64,000 nucleotides of DNA from Billgrantia tianxiuensis (GTDB taxonomy: Bacteria > Pseudomonadota > Gammaproteobacteria > Pseudomonadales > Halomonadaceae), in NCBI RefSeq assembly GCF_009834345.1, contig NZ_CP035042.1, positions 2,976,001 to 3,040,000 of the forward strand, in the 5' to 3' direction. The position numbers and the translations under genes are program-made. Positions 42,089 to 51,609 of this stretch are shown here, one piece after another; the stretch's first letter is position 1; every line of letters starts with the position of its first letter. The notes under the pieces were generated by a model that made no database searches, was not told the origin of the DNA, and saw only the letters and a list, made by a program, of their open reading frames with translations.

Positions 42089-43264
42089 ATGGCGTATCCC
42101 GTCGACAATATCCTCAACGTCAATCTGCTGCTCACGCCGGCGGGCATCGGTTATGCCAACTTCGCCACCGGCTTCATCATCGCCCGCCAGGCCGACCTTC
42201 TCGACGGCGTGACCTTCGATGTCGACACCTACCGCGACTATGCCGGCGTAGACGAAGTGGGCGAGCATTTCGCCGAGAACTCCCCCGTCTACCTCATGGC
42301 CACGCGCTGGTTTGCCAACATCCCGAAGCCGCTGCAGATCAGCGTGTGGATGTGGGATGACGATGAGGTCGAGGGCGACACCATCATTCAGACCCTGAAC
42401 AAGGCCGACAACGAAGCCTGGCGCTACTGGTACTTCGTGCCGGCTGACGTCTACGAGGACGAGGCCACGGCCATTCAGCTCTCCGACTGGTCTGATGCGA
42501 CAGAGCACCCGGTACCGATCACCCTGACTGGCAATGCCGTGATCGACCCGCAGAGCGACACGGATCTTGCCAGCGTGCTGCAGGCCCAGGGCAACCGCCA
42601 CATGATGGTCGGCTACGTGCCGCAATCCATCATCGACAGCAACCCAAGCCAGCAGTACGCCATGGTGCAGCTCGCCGCCAGCTTCCAGAAGTTCCGGCCG
42701 CTGGGCGACCGCACGGCGATCACCGCCGAGTATCAGGTGCTGCCCGGTGTCGTCGGCGCGCGCGACCAGCTCAACACCACCGCCTACAACGCGCTCAAGG
42801 AAAAGAGCGTCGTGTTCTTCACCGCCGTGGAGCTCAAGGGGCAGATCGACAACAGCCGCGTCATCAACTCCAAGTCGATGTCCAGCTTCGGCGAGTTCAT
42901 CGATGACGTGGTGAACCTGGACGTGCTCAAGAACTACCTGCAGGTGGACGGCTACAACTACATCACCGGCACACCGACCAAGCGCGGCCTGACGCCCCGC
43001 GGCTATGCCGGCCTGCTCGACACCCTGAGCCAGACCTGCAAGCAGTTCTACAACAACGGGGTGCTGGGCGAGGCATCCTACACCGACCCTGTGGACGGGC
43101 AGGAGAAGATCGCCGAGTACGGCTTCGTCAACTTCGGCCAGCCCGAGGACGTGTTTGGCCTCACCCAGGCGCAGAAGCGCGCGCGCCAGTACCCCGAGAC
43201 GTCGATCCTGGCCATCCTGGCCCGGGCCGGCCACGCCGCCACCATCAACGTGACTGTGGAGTAA
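42089..43264 (+). CDS. Tail sheath protein (DUF3383)
   Basis: 391 aa. DUF3383 sheath: FATGFIIARQADLLDGVTFDVDTYRDYAGVDEVGEHFAENSPVYLMATRWFANIPKPLQISVWMWD, RWYYFVPADVYEDE-like block, and a C-terminal RQYPETSILAILARAGHAATINVTVE. It forms the contractile sheath, showing this is a myovirus. ATG 42089 has AGGAG upstream. Confidence 0.9.
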   Translation: MAYPVDNILNVNLLLTPAGIGYANFATGFIIARQADLLDGVTFDVDTYRDYAGVDEVGEHFAENSPVYLMATRWFANIPKPLQISVWMWDDDEVEGDTIIQTLNKADNEAWRYWYFVPADVYEDEATAIQLSDWSDATEHPVPITLTGNAVIDPQSDTDLASVLQAQGNRHMMVGYVPQSIIDSNPSQQYAMVQLAASFQKFRPLGDRTAITAEYQVLPGVVGARDQLNTTAYNALKEKSVVFFTAVELKGQIDNSRVINSKSMSSFGEFIDDVVNLDVLKNYLQVDGYNYITGTPTKRGLTPRGYAGLLDTLSQTCKQFYNNGVLGEASYTDPVDGQEKIAEYGFVNFGQPEDVFGLTQAQKRARQYPETSILAILARAGHAATINVTVE

Positions 43265-43268
43265 CCGC

Positions 43269-43673
43269 ATGGCCATGCACCGCTACGGCGCCGACGGCGC
43301 GAACCTTACCGTGTTCGGCATCCCCATTGAGGAATTCGGCGACACCGATCCGGCTATCACCATTGAGGACATCGAGCAGCGCTCGACACTCAAGCGCGGC
43401 ATCGGCGGTACGTCCAACCGCATCGACAACCAGACCCGGCCCAAGCGGCTGACCATCAGCCTGCTACCGGGCTCCGACGAGGTGCGCCAGATCCTCGCCG
43501 CCGAGAAGTCCGGCGTCGATGCAACGGCCACATTTCGCCAGACCGGTACCGCCGAGGTGGTGGCCATGTTCGATGGCGTGCTGATCACCCGCGGCTCCAT
43601 GGGCCGCGCCGGCAAGACCAACGTCTCGGACGAAACATTCATCTTCGAGTTCGCCGACAGCGAGGAGACCTGA
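43269..43673 (+). CDS. Tail tube protein (DUF3277)
   Basis: 134 aa. DUF3277: ANLTVFGIPIEEFGDTDPAITIEDIEQRSTLKRGIGG, TRPKRLTISLLPGSDEVRQILAAEKSG, and ITRGSMGRAGKTNVSDETFIFEFADSEET. It is the inner tube monomer, always right after the sheath in this tail type. Stop and next start overlap (TGATG). Confidence 0.88.
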   Translation: MAMHRYGADGANLTVFGIPIEEFGDTDPAITIEDIEQRSTLKRGIGGTSNRIDNQTRPKRLTISLLPGSDEVRQILAAEKSGVDATATFRQTGTAEVVAMFDGVLITRGSMGRAGKTNVSDETFIFEFADSEET

Positions 43674-44050
43674 TGGCCCGTTTCGAGATCGAGGTAGCCG
43701 GCGTCGAGTACGTCGGCGAGACGGCCAGCGCCCGGGACCAGTTCCAGGCGCTGCACATCGCCGCCAACTCCCGGCTGCTGGTGGGCATGCAGGAAGGTGT
43801 TTCCGACCAGGCGTTGGTGCTCTCCCTCTTGGCGCTGGACTGGCCTGACTTGCAGCGGTTGGAGTCGCTGCTGGTCAAGGAGAAAATCAAGCGGGCGGAA
43901 GACGACGCACCAGTGGCGGGCAACCTCTTCCGTGACGATCCAGCCAACTACGCCCTGCTGATCGGGCTGGCGGCCCGCGAGAACCTGGCGGGTTTTTACG
44001 CGCTTCGCGGCCAGAAAAACGCCGGCGCCGAGCAGGCCGCGAAGCCGTAG
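43673..44050 (+). CDS. Tail assembly chaperone, probably extended by -1 frameshift to 44241
   Basis: 125 aa in frame zero (VEYVGETASARDQFQALHIAANSRLLVGMQEGVSDQALVLSLLALDWPDLQRLESLL). A second open segment in the -1 frame crosses the stop and reads VETQEAKPGVPWYLWRPCLGIPGLVPPLSQWSQMLDG to a stop at 44239-44241. This is the tube-chaperone-tape-measure order where phages make a short and a frameshifted long chaperone. Slip candidates are TTTTTAC (43993) and GAAAAAC (44014). A lost base in AAAAA is the alternative explanation. Confidence 0.7.
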   Translation: MARFEIEVAGVEYVGETASARDQFQALHIAANSRLLVGMQEGVSDQALVLSLLALDWPDLQRLESLLVKEKIKRAEDDAPVAGNLFRDDPANYALLIGLAARENLAGFYALRGQKNAGAEQAAKP

Positions 44051-44233
44051 AGACGCAGGAAGCCAAGCCCGGCGTACCTTGGTACCTGTGGCGCCCCTGC
44101 CTGGGCATCCCCGGGCTGGTCCCGCCCCTCTCCCAGTGGTCGCAGATGCTCGACGGCACACTCACGATCGAAGACGTCCAGCAGATGCATCAGGTGATGG
44201 ACGACATCAAGCAGCATGCCGAGGAGTCGCGGA

Positions 44234-45738
44234 ATGTCTGAGAAGATCGACAGCCTGCTCGTGGAGCTGGGCCTTGAAACCGATGCTCGGTCGTTCCGCC
44301 AGGCAGAGGGCTTGTTCAACAACCTGCGCTCGGCGGCCCTCAAGTTGGGTGCAACCGTCGGTGGCGTGGCCACCGCGCACCAGATGACCTACGGCTTTGC
44401 CCGTGCAAACGATGTCGTGGGCAAGTTTGCCGATAACCTCGGCGTCTCCGTCGAGCTCGTCGACGGCCTCGGCCACGCCCTGCAGCGCAGCGGTGGCAAT
44501 GCCACGGATGCCTTCCGCACCATCCAGAGCCTGACCGACCTCATGGCCGGTATTCGCATGGGCGACACGGCCGCACTCGAGGAAGCGGCGCGCTGGGGAT
44601 TCGACCCGTCCGCCGTGCTTGAAGCCACCAGCATGGCGGACGCCCTGGAGCGCATTGCCGACGCCACGGCCGGCATGAGCCCAATGGCGCGCCAGAACGT
44701 GCTCAATGCCCTGGGGCTCGGCTCACAGGCAGAAATGACCCTGCTTGCCGGCGGCTCCCAGGCCATCCGTGACTACATGGCCGAGGCAGAGCAACTGGCG
44801 CCCATGACTCGCCGCCATGCTGAGCTCTCTGCTGAACTGAACGACGAGACACTGCGTCTGCGCCGCGCGTTCAAAGGGCTGACCGACGAGATCAGCTTGC
44901 GCACCATCCCGCGCCTGATCGACGCCACCCAGCTGATGACGCGCATGGTCTCCAGAGAGGAAGGGGAGTCGGTCGAGCAGTTCCGGGAGCGCTTCGGCGG
45001 CGAGGAAACCGACTCCACAGGGCGTATTGCGAACTTCATTCGCATGCTGATCCGCAGCGATGATGCCCCCAAGCTGCTGCCGCGGGGCCGGGATACCTCG
45101 TCCACGGTCTCCCCCGAAGTGATGGAAGCCCTGGCCCGGGTGGAGTCTGGCGGCAGGCACCGGGACGCCAGCGGAAACCTGACCCAGAGCCCTGCCGGTG
45201 CGCTCGGCCGTTACCAGATCATGCCGGCGACCGGCATGTCTCCCGGCTTCGGCGTGGCCCCGCTGCGCAACGACAGCGAGGCGGAGCATCGACGCTTTGC
45301 CGAGGAATACCTCTCCGCCCTGCTCCATCAATTCGATGGCGACATGGAGAAGGCGCTCGCCGCCTATAACTGGGGGCCGGGCAATGTCATGCAGCACGGC
45401 GACGATTGGCGCCACCACGCCCCTGATGAAACGCTGCAGTATGTGCCCAAGGTGCTGGACGAGCTTCGCCGCATGCCGCATGGCGACCTCATGCCCGACG
45501 AACTGGCCTACCAGCCCAGTCCGGACGAACTGATCCCCCGGGCAACCGGTCGGAGCTGCGTGAGGGAAACCTGCGCCTGATGCGCGACCAGTTCCCCGAA
45601 CAGTACCAAGGCAACAGCCAGACGCATAACTGGTACATCACCGGCACCAATGCGCGCGAGATCGGCGAGGAAGTGAACCGCGTCCTGGCGCAACACGCCT
45701 CGCAGGCCGCCCGCGACTGGCAGGAGCCCTACGCATGA
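44234..45738 (+). pseudogene. Tape measure protein with lytic transglycosylase domain, one frameshift
   Basis: About 501 aa after restoring one base in CCCCC 45535-45539. The N-terminal ~270 residues are helical (SEKIDSLLVELGLETDARSFRQAEGLFNNL), short for a tape measure, fitting a short contractile tail. Residues ~295-390 form an SLT transglycosylase: VMEALARVESGGRHRDASG with the catalytic glutamate, then GRYQIMPATG and ALAAYNWGPGNV. The tail NRSELREGNLRLMRDQFPEQYQGNSQTHNWYITG continues in the second frame to a stop overlapping the next gene. ATG 44234 follows GAGGAG. Confidence 0.8.
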
Positions 45739-46658
45739 GCCAACTGTTCGGCCGCGTCTACCGCCTCGAGATCGGCGACGAGGGCGAGACGCTGCTGCTG
45801 GACGGCTTCGACCCGGGTCGGTTCTCGGGTGGCGTTGCCAGCCAGCCCGCCCAGATCCGCTTTCGCGTGGTGCACAACATCACCGGCTACCAGAGCCTGG
45901 CCGAGATCACCGTCTACGGCCTGAGCTACGCCAGCCGCATGAAGGCGTACACCCGCTACGACCGGGTACGGCTGACGGCCGGGTTTGCCGATCGCCACGG
46001 AGAGATCTTCAGCGGCACCGTCTACAACGTCGGCATCGGGCGGGACGGACCGGACAGCTTCATCACCCTGCTCTGCACGGCAGGTGGACGGCCCTACGAC
46101 TTCGCTTTCCTCAATCAGTCGTTTGGGCCGAACACACCGGTGCGAGAGCTGATCGAGGCCGCGGCCAGGCAGATGGGCATCCCCACTACCTATGTCGGTG
46201 ATATGGGTGATCTCGGGCGGACCCAGGGTGGCATGACGATCTCGCAGACGGCGCGGTCGTTCCTGCGCCGCCTGGGCCAGACCTTCCGCTTCACCTGGCA
46301 TATCGAGAACGACGAGCTCGTCATCTCCAACGACGACTCCATGCGCGACGTTCAGCACCGCTACAGCGCCGAGACCGGCATGATCGGCTCGCCACAGATC
46401 CACGAGCGCGGCCTAGACGTGCGCGTACTGATGGACGCCACGCTAAAGCCACTGGACGAGGTCATCGTCGAGAACGCCACCGGCGACCTGGCCTTTGCCA
46501 GCCGCGTGCTGACCTACCAGGGCACCATCGGCGTCGGCCGCTACGTGGCGCGCAGCGTGGTGCACTCAGGCGACTTCTACGGCGACGACTGGTCCACGGT
46601 CATCGAGTGCTTCAACCCTCGGGAGCCCAGCGTGAGGCGGCCCGGCGACCCGGAGTGA
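45735..46658 (+). CDS. Baseplate hub protein
   Basis: 307 aa. It is beta-rich, with the hub-type layout of two gp27-like barrels: VYRLEIGDEGETLLLDGFDPGRFSGGVASQPAQIRFRV, LTAGFADRHGEIFSGTVYNVG, and a middle TISQTARSFLRRLGQTFRFTWHIENDELVISND. It caps the tail tube and binds the spike. The start overlaps the tape measure stop. Confidence 0.8.
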   Translation: MSQLFGRVYRLEIGDEGETLLLDGFDPGRFSGGVASQPAQIRFRVVHNITGYQSLAEITVYGLSYASRMKAYTRYDRVRLTAGFADRHGEIFSGTVYNVGIGRDGPDSFITLLCTAGGRPYDFAFLNQSFGPNTPVRELIEAAARQMGIPTTYVGDMGDLGRTQGGMTISQTARSFLRRLGQTFRFTWHIENDELVISNDDSMRDVQHRYSAETGMIGSPQIHERGLDVRVLMDATLKPLDEVIVENATGDLAFASRVLTYQGTIGVGRYVARSVVHSGDFYGDDWSTVIECFNPREPSVRRPGDPE

Positions 46659-46661
46659 GCC

Positions 46662-47341
46662 ATGGCCATCACTGGCATCTTCACCAGATCCCGCCCAAGC
46701 ATCGGCGGGATTTTTTTCGACGCCACGCTCGAGGAATCCGACGAGCTGCAGACGGACGTGACGCGCTACCCGGTCGAGACCGGCTTCGAAGGCAATGACC
46801 ATGCCGTAAACCGCAACGCGCGCATCACCATGTTCGTGGCGCTCTCGGACAATCCAGTGCGCTCGGCTACCGCGCAGGCCACCCAGGGCGATGCGCTGGA
46901 GCGACTCAACAACCTCAACCTTCCGGCCGGCATCCTCCGGGCGGGAGTAGGCATCGGCGTGGGCCGGGCTATCAGCCCCCTGCCCCTGGGGTAGCCGCCG
47001 CGGTCGGCCTTGGCGCATCGGTGGCGACCAATACCGTAGGCCAGGCGCTCTCCCGCTCCGCTTCTGTCCTTGAGGAGATACGCGCCCTGCAGAGCAGCCG
47101 AGAGGTCATCACCGTCGTCACGCAGAAGGCCAGCTACCAGAACGTGCTGATCACCAACACCCGGCGCACCACCAACCCGCGCAATGAGGGCGGTCTGGAG
47201 CTGGTGGTCGAGATGGAGCAGCTCAACATCCTGTACAGCTCCCTGCGTCAGCAGGGCATCGTCGCCCCGAACGACCCGGCCGCCGCCATGGCGTCATCGG
47301 TTCGAGACCGTGGGCGCGTCAGCGTGGAGCGGCTGCCATGA
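46662..47341 (+). pseudogene. Dit-like baseplate/tail protein, one frameshift
   Basis: About 226 aa after restoring one base in CCCC 46983-46986. The first piece is a Dit-like domain (SRPSIGGIFFDATLEESDELQTDVTRYPVETG, RITMFVALSDNPV). The second reads GVAAAVGLGASVATNTVGQALSRSASVLEEIRALQSSREVITVVTQKASYQNVLITNTRR. Both fit one baseplate protein. An intrinsic-terminator-like hairpin lies within the first 20 codons. Confidence 0.78.
46688..46717 (+). terminator. Terminator-like hairpin inside the Dit-like gene
   Basis: ATCCCGCC (46688-46695), an 8-base loop and GGCGGGAT (46704-46711), then TTTTTT. All features of an intrinsic terminator, yet it lies at codons ~9-19 of the gene. It may be fortuitous codon use or a real brake on downstream baseplate genes. 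Confidence 0.5.
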
Positions 47342-47631
47342 GATACGAGATCCCGCTCGAGCAAGGCGCCTATCAGCGCATGACCGTCACGCTGTCAGAG
47401 CGCGTCATTACGCTGCGCCTGCGCTGGCTGCACCAGTACGGCTTCTATGCCATCGACATCCTCGAGGGCGGCGACCCCATCACCCTGGGTCGCGGCCTGC
47501 ACCCGGGCATCAACCTGCTGGCCGGGCTCAATACCGGCCTCGGCACGCTGATGCTGGAAGGCCGACAGCCGACGCTCGACAACCTCGGCCGCCGCAATCG
47601 GCTGATCTACGAGGAGCCGGCCGATGATTGA
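47338..47631 (+). CDS. Baseplate plug protein (cyanophage Pam3 gp18-like)
   Basis: 97 aa. Short beta protein (RYEIPLEQGAYQRMTVTLSERVITLRLRWLHQYGFYAIDILEGGDPITLGRGLHPGINLL, then GTLMLEGRQPTLDNLGRRNRLIYEE), matching the plug family described in Pam3-like minimal myoviruses. It seals the hub. Overlaps at both ends with its neighbours. Confidence 0.8.
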   Translation: MRYEIPLEQGAYQRMTVTLSERVITLRLRWLHQYGFYAIDILEGGDPITLGRGLHPGINLLAGLNTGLGTLMLEGRQPTLDNLGRRNRLIYEEPADD

Positions 47632-48271
47632 TCCCCGGGAAGCCGGCCAGAACCCGCTCTCGCACATGTTGGGCGAAGCGTTCAACGGCTTATTGCGTCA
47701 ATTGATGGTGGGCATGCCGGGGCGCGTGGTGGCGTTCGATCCCGAGCTGCAGCGCGCTCAGGTGCAGTGTGGCATCCGTCGCGTCGTCGAGGGTCAGCCA
47801 GTCACCCTGCCTGTCATCTCCAACGTGCCGGTACAGTTCGCCGGCAACGACCAATGGTATGCCTGGCACGAGATCACCCCCGGCACCGAGGGATACATCC
47901 ACTTCTCGCAGCGAGCAGTCGATACCTGGCTGTCGCAGGGCGGCCCGGCCACCCCGGCCGACTTTCGCATGTTCGCCGCCGAGGACGCCTTCTTTGCCCC
48001 GGGCTATCGCTCGAACCCTGGCTCCATTCCCGGCTTCGTCAACGAGGGTTGCGGTCTGTCGGACTACGGCGGCACCACGCGCATCCACCTGACCGCCGGT
48101 GCCATCGTCATCAAGGCCGGCGGATCGACGATCACCGTCGATGGTTCGGGGGTGGCCATCAATGGCGAGTCCCTGACCCACAACGGCACCAACGTCGGCG
48201 ACACGCACTCGCACCCGCAGGGCGACGACAGCGCGGGCGATAGCCAGCAGGACACCGGAGGGCCGAAATGA
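47624..48271 (+). CDS. Baseplate spike protein (gp138 / gpV-like)
   Basis: 215 aa. N-terminal OB-fold (MVGMPGRVVAFDPELQRAQVQCGIRRVV, PVISNVPVQFAGNDQWYAWHEITPGTEGYIHFSQRAVD), then a C-terminal beta-helix (IHLTAGAIVIKAGGSTITVDGSGVAINGESLTHNGTNVGDTHSHPQ) ending in an HxH-like tip that can bind metal. It is the membrane-piercing spike. Confidence 0.88.
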   Translation: MIDPREAGQNPLSHMLGEAFNGLLRQLMVGMPGRVVAFDPELQRAQVQCGIRRVVEGQPVTLPVISNVPVQFAGNDQWYAWHEITPGTEGYIHFSQRAVDTWLSQGGPATPADFRMFAAEDAFFAPGYRSNPGSIPGFVNEGCGLSDYGGTTRIHLTAGAIVIKAGGSTITVDGSGVAINGESLTHNGTNVGDTHSHPQGDDSAGDSQQDTGGPK

Positions 48272-48624
48272 TCCGCGAGTGGAACCGAGACAACGGCGAC
48301 ATGGCGACGCGGGGAGAGCCCTTCCTGACAGGCAAGGAAGCCACGGCCGCGGGTATCTACCACCGCCTGCGGCTGTTCTTCGGCGAGTTCTGGCTGGACG
48401 TCACCGAGGGCACTGCGTGGTTTCAGTCCATCCTCGGCAAGGCCCCGCAGGATCTCGCCGAGCTCACGCTGAAGCAACGCATCCTGACCGCCCCCGGCGT
48501 GGTGTCAATCACCTCGTTCTCGTTCACCACCGACGCCGCCAGCCGGCGCATCACCGTGGATGCCACCGTGCTCGACGTGAACCACGAATCGATCCGTATC
48601 CTGTTTGATGAGGGCTTCCTGTAA
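48268..48624 (+). CDS. Baseplate wedge protein (gp25/DUF2634-like)
   Basis: 118 aa. It contains LTGKEATAAGIYHRLRLFFGEFWLDVTEGTAWFQSILGK and a C-terminal ITVDATVLDVNHESIRILFDEGFL, typical of the small wedge protein that precedes gpJ. It links the sheath to the wedge. Stop overlaps the gpJ start (TAATG). Confidence 0.82.
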   Translation: MIREWNRDNGDMATRGEPFLTGKEATAAGIYHRLRLFFGEFWLDVTEGTAWFQSILGKAPQDLAELTLKQRILTAPGVVSITSFSFTTDAASRRITVDATVLDVNHESIRILFDEGFL

Positions 48625-49823
48625 TGGCTGAGATCACCGCCGACGGCATCACCGGGACCACGCTGCAGGAGTACCTCGCCGAGATCCAGGCGCGCTACGA
48701 GGCCATCGACCCCGACTGGAACATTGAGCCGGAATCGCCGGACGGACAGGCCATCAGCATCTGGTCCGAGACCCTGGCGCTGCTAGATGAGCAGGTCCAG
48801 TACGCCTACATGAGCCGTGACCCGGCCACGGCAACCGGCCAGGCACTCAACGACATTGCCGCCTATGCCGGCCTGGAGCGTCAGGACGCGACGTTCTCCA
48901 CCGCTACTGTGGTCATCACCGGTGTGGACGGCACGGTCATCCAGGCAGGCTCCCGGGTGAGAAACAGTGACACCGGCACGACGTGGGCGCTTGATGAGGA
49001 CGTCGAGATCGACGGCCCCACCACAGCCAACGCCACTGCCACCGAGCGCGGCGCGCTGACGGCCGCTATCGGAACGCTGACCGAGATCGCCGACCCCGTA
49101 GCCGGCTGGCAGTCGGTGACGAACGACGAGGCTGCAGCCATCGGGCGCGACGAGGAGAGTGACAACCAATTCCGCCTACGCCGTAACCGCTCTGTCGCCC
49201 TACCCGGCCGCAACCAGGTGGATAACATCTTCGCCGCCGTCAGCAACGTCGACGGCGTGACTCAGGTTCGAGTCTATGAGAATCCTGAGCCGACTACAGA
49301 CAGCAACGGCCTGGCGCCGCACAGCATCGCGGTTTTCGTTCAGGGCGGAGAGGTGGAGGCGATTCTAGAGGCCATTGCCGCGAATAAGAACCCCGGCTGC
49401 GGCATGAACCGATATTCGGGGTTTCCGAACACCATCAGCGAGGACACCACCACCCCGCTGGGCAACCCGGTCAACATCACCTTCTTCCGCCCTGAGCTCA
49501 TCAGTATCTATGACGTAGTCACGATCAACACCACGGAAATGAGCGAGGCCACGAAGGAGACGATCAAGCAGGCCATCGTGGATTTCTCGCTCGAGGGCTT
49601 CATTCCCGGCGAAGGCTTTACGAAGCGTGGCTTCCGCATCGGCGAGCGCGTCGCCGCCGGCAAGCTTTACACCCCGGTGAACAACATCGTCGGCGACCAG
49701 GGCGCGACCGAGTCGATCACAGTCGGCACGGACCCCGATCCCACCGGCGCCGTGGTGCCGATCGACTTCAACCAGCTCGCCGTGTTCGACGTCGCCAACA
49801 TCGAGGTGGAGTACGTCACATGA
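48624..49823 (+). CDS. Baseplate J-like protein
   Basis: 399 aa. Baseplate_J domain: TTLQEYLAEIQARYEAIDPDWNIEPESPDGQAISIWSETLALLDEQVQYAYMSRDPATATGQALNDIAAYAGLER, then SDNQFRLRRNRSVALPGRNQVDNIFAAVSNVDGVTQVRVYENPE. It forms the wedge arms. Length and place are normal; it overlaps the DUF2612 gene by four bases. Confidence 0.92.
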   Translation: MAEITADGITGTTLQEYLAEIQARYEAIDPDWNIEPESPDGQAISIWSETLALLDEQVQYAYMSRDPATATGQALNDIAAYAGLERQDATFSTATVVITGVDGTVIQAGSRVRNSDTGTTWALDEDVEIDGPTTANATATERGALTAAIGTLTEIADPVAGWQSVTNDEAAAIGRDEESDNQFRLRRNRSVALPGRNQVDNIFAAVSNVDGVTQVRVYENPEPTTDSNGLAPHSIAVFVQGGEVEAILEAIAANKNPGCGMNRYSGFPNTISEDTTTPLGNPVNITFFRPELISIYDVVTINTTEMSEATKETIKQAIVDFSLEGFIPGEGFTKRGFRIGERVAAGKLYTPVNNIVGDQGATESITVGTDPDPTGAVVPIDFNQLAVFDVANIEVEYVT

Positions 49824-50470
49824 GCCTGACCGACAAGGCCCTGGATCGGATCGTCTGGCAGTACCGCAACGGGCAGAAGTTCCGGGCGTGGATCGCGCAC
49901 TTTCCGGAGATCGCCGAGGAGCAGATCACCACCGCCGCCGACCAGGTCGTGAACCTGATCAACCTCGACAACGCAGTCGGCGACCAGCTCGACATCTGTG
50001 GGCGCATCGCCGGCATCGACCAGCGGCCCACCATCCTATCCGATGACGTGGCGTTCTTTGGCTACGCCGGCACGCCAGGCGCGGTGAACTACGGTGTCGG
50101 CCCCTACAAGTCGCCGACCGAGGATCCCGCCTCGATCCCTGCCCCGGACTGGCTGTTCCGGCTGATCATTAAAGCCAAGATTTTCCGAAACAACACCGAG
50201 ACCACTATCGACGACGTGAAAACCGCCGTCGATTTCATCCTCGGTGAGAACTCGACGGTCATCGACGGGCAGGACATGACCGTTCAGACCGTGTGGGTCG
50301 AGGGCGATATCAGCCCGACGATCCGCATGCTCATCGAGAACTTCGACCTCATCCCCCGCCCCCAGGGCGTCAAGATCACCCGCGTGGAAAAGACAGTCCC
50401 GGCGTTTGGCTATGCCGGCACGTTCAACGCGCGCAACTACGGCGTAGCGCCGTATAAGGAGCCGAACTGA
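49820..50470 (+). CDS. Baseplate/tail protein DUF2612
   Basis: 216 aa. DUF2612: MSLTDKALDRIVWQYRNGQKFRAWIAHFPEIAEEQ, TAADQVVNLINLDNAVGDQLDICGRIAGIDQRP, and VKTAVDFILGENSTVIDGQDM. It functions like gpI, attaching the fiber to the wedge. FGYAGTPGAVNYGVGPYK and FGYAGTFNARNYGVAPYK repeat near the middle and the end, an internal duplication. Confidence 0.85.
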   Translation: MSLTDKALDRIVWQYRNGQKFRAWIAHFPEIAEEQITTAADQVVNLINLDNAVGDQLDICGRIAGIDQRPTILSDDVAFFGYAGTPGAVNYGVGPYKSPTEDPASIPAPDWLFRLIIKAKIFRNNTETTIDDVKTAVDFILGENSTVIDGQDMTVQTVWVEGDISPTIRMLIENFDLIPRPQGVKITRVEKTVPAFGYAGTFNARNYGVAPYKEPN

Positions 50471-51600
50471 TGGCACGTGAGCCGTTCAATGAAGAGTGGG
50501 CCAATAACCCCGATCCCGACCAGTTCGAAAAACCGCCTGCCGGCACCTTCGCCAGTGGCTGGGTGGGTGGCGCTCAAGGCCAGCTTCCTGAGGCCAAGTG
50601 GGAGAACTGGTGGCATAACCGTGTCGATGCCGCCATGCAGCAGATCGAGCGCTACGGCGTGATGGACTGGCATGCCGAGGCGATCTACGGGATCGGAGGT
50701 CAAGCCCGAGGAAGCGACGGGATCTATTACAAATCAATCTCAAGTCAAAATACGGGAAACGACCCAGCCCTTGATAGTGGCGATAATTGGATCCCGCGCG
50801 ATGCAACTGCACTTAATACGCCAGGTCAAGTTTCTGTCACAGAAATCAATGACGGAACCATCGAGCTAACGGAGGCTCGCGGCCGATTCCTCGTGTTGCA
50901 AGGGCATGGTGCATCCAATCATGAAATAACCGGCTTCGGCAGCGCCTGCCCGATCGGCTGGAAGATCACGCTGTATATCCCTCGTTCGATTGCTAACACT
51001 GGCGGCACAGCCAATGCCCTCGGCAACTACGTTCAGTTCCTGCATGCGGCCAGTGGGGCCGGACTAGATCTGACACTCAATGCTCGACAGGACGGGGCCA
51101 GTACGCTCTATACATACCAGGCCTACCCGGATGCCAACGACGCACTAGGGCACAGAGCCGCGCTGCATGAGCAATTGACCTTCGTGCATGAAGGGAGCGG
51201 GCGATGGCGCCTGATGCGGCTACCTGAGCCCTCGTGGTCACAAAACTCCAGAGGAAGGATTTACAGGTGCGCCAGCGGCAGGATGGTCTCACATGTAATT
51301 CCATCTCAATTTCAAGTTCAGCGTAATAACTCTCTAGGGGGTATGTATGCTACCCCTGCGCTCAATGCACAACTGCCAGTTGCCATCTTGAGCGGCCAGG
51401 AAATCCGGCAGGAATGGTCTATCGCGTCAGCATCAGACGATAACTATCTCTTCGTATTAACCAATCCACAGATTGGCTCAACCGAAGGTGGCAATGCCGA
51501 AGAGATGACGTTGATTGTCGCTGGTCCAGTGCAACAAGGTAACACCCGTAACTACCGTCCAGTCGGTAGGATCGAGTCCCGCTGGAAGCCCAACGTTTAA
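50470..51600 (+). CDS. Tail fiber / receptor-binding protein
   Basis: 376 aa. A conserved-looking N-terminal attachment part (EPFNEEWANNPDPDQFEKPPAGTFASGWVGGAQGQLPEAKWENWWHNRVDAAMQQIERYG, as in many fibers) precedes a beta-rich, lower-GC distal part with no recognised enzyme motif. The distal domain should bind the host receptor. Composition shifts after about 50,700, typical of exchanged receptor domains. Confidence 0.85.
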   Translation: MAREPFNEEWANNPDPDQFEKPPAGTFASGWVGGAQGQLPEAKWENWWHNRVDAAMQQIERYGVMDWHAEAIYGIGGQARGSDGIYYKSISSQNTGNDPALDSGDNWIPRDATALNTPGQVSVTEINDGTIELTEARGRFLVLQGHGASNHEITGFGSACPIGWKITLYIPRSIANTGGTANALGNYVQFLHAASGAGLDLTLNARQDGASTLYTYQAYPDANDALGHRAALHEQLTFVHEGSGRWRLMRLPEPSWSQNSRGRIYRCASGRMVSHVIPSQFQVQRNNSLGGMYATPALNAQLPVAILSGQEIRQEWSIASASDDNYLFVLTNPQIGSTEGGNAEEMTLIVAGPVQQGNTRNYRPVGRIESRWKPNV

Positions 51601-51609
51601 AGGTGCCCT

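Noticed and set aside
44234..47341. Frame changes in tape measure and Dit-like genes considered as programmed frameshifts
   Set aside because: These genes are not known for it, and both changes fall in C runs like the chromosomal breaks, so lost bases explain them better.
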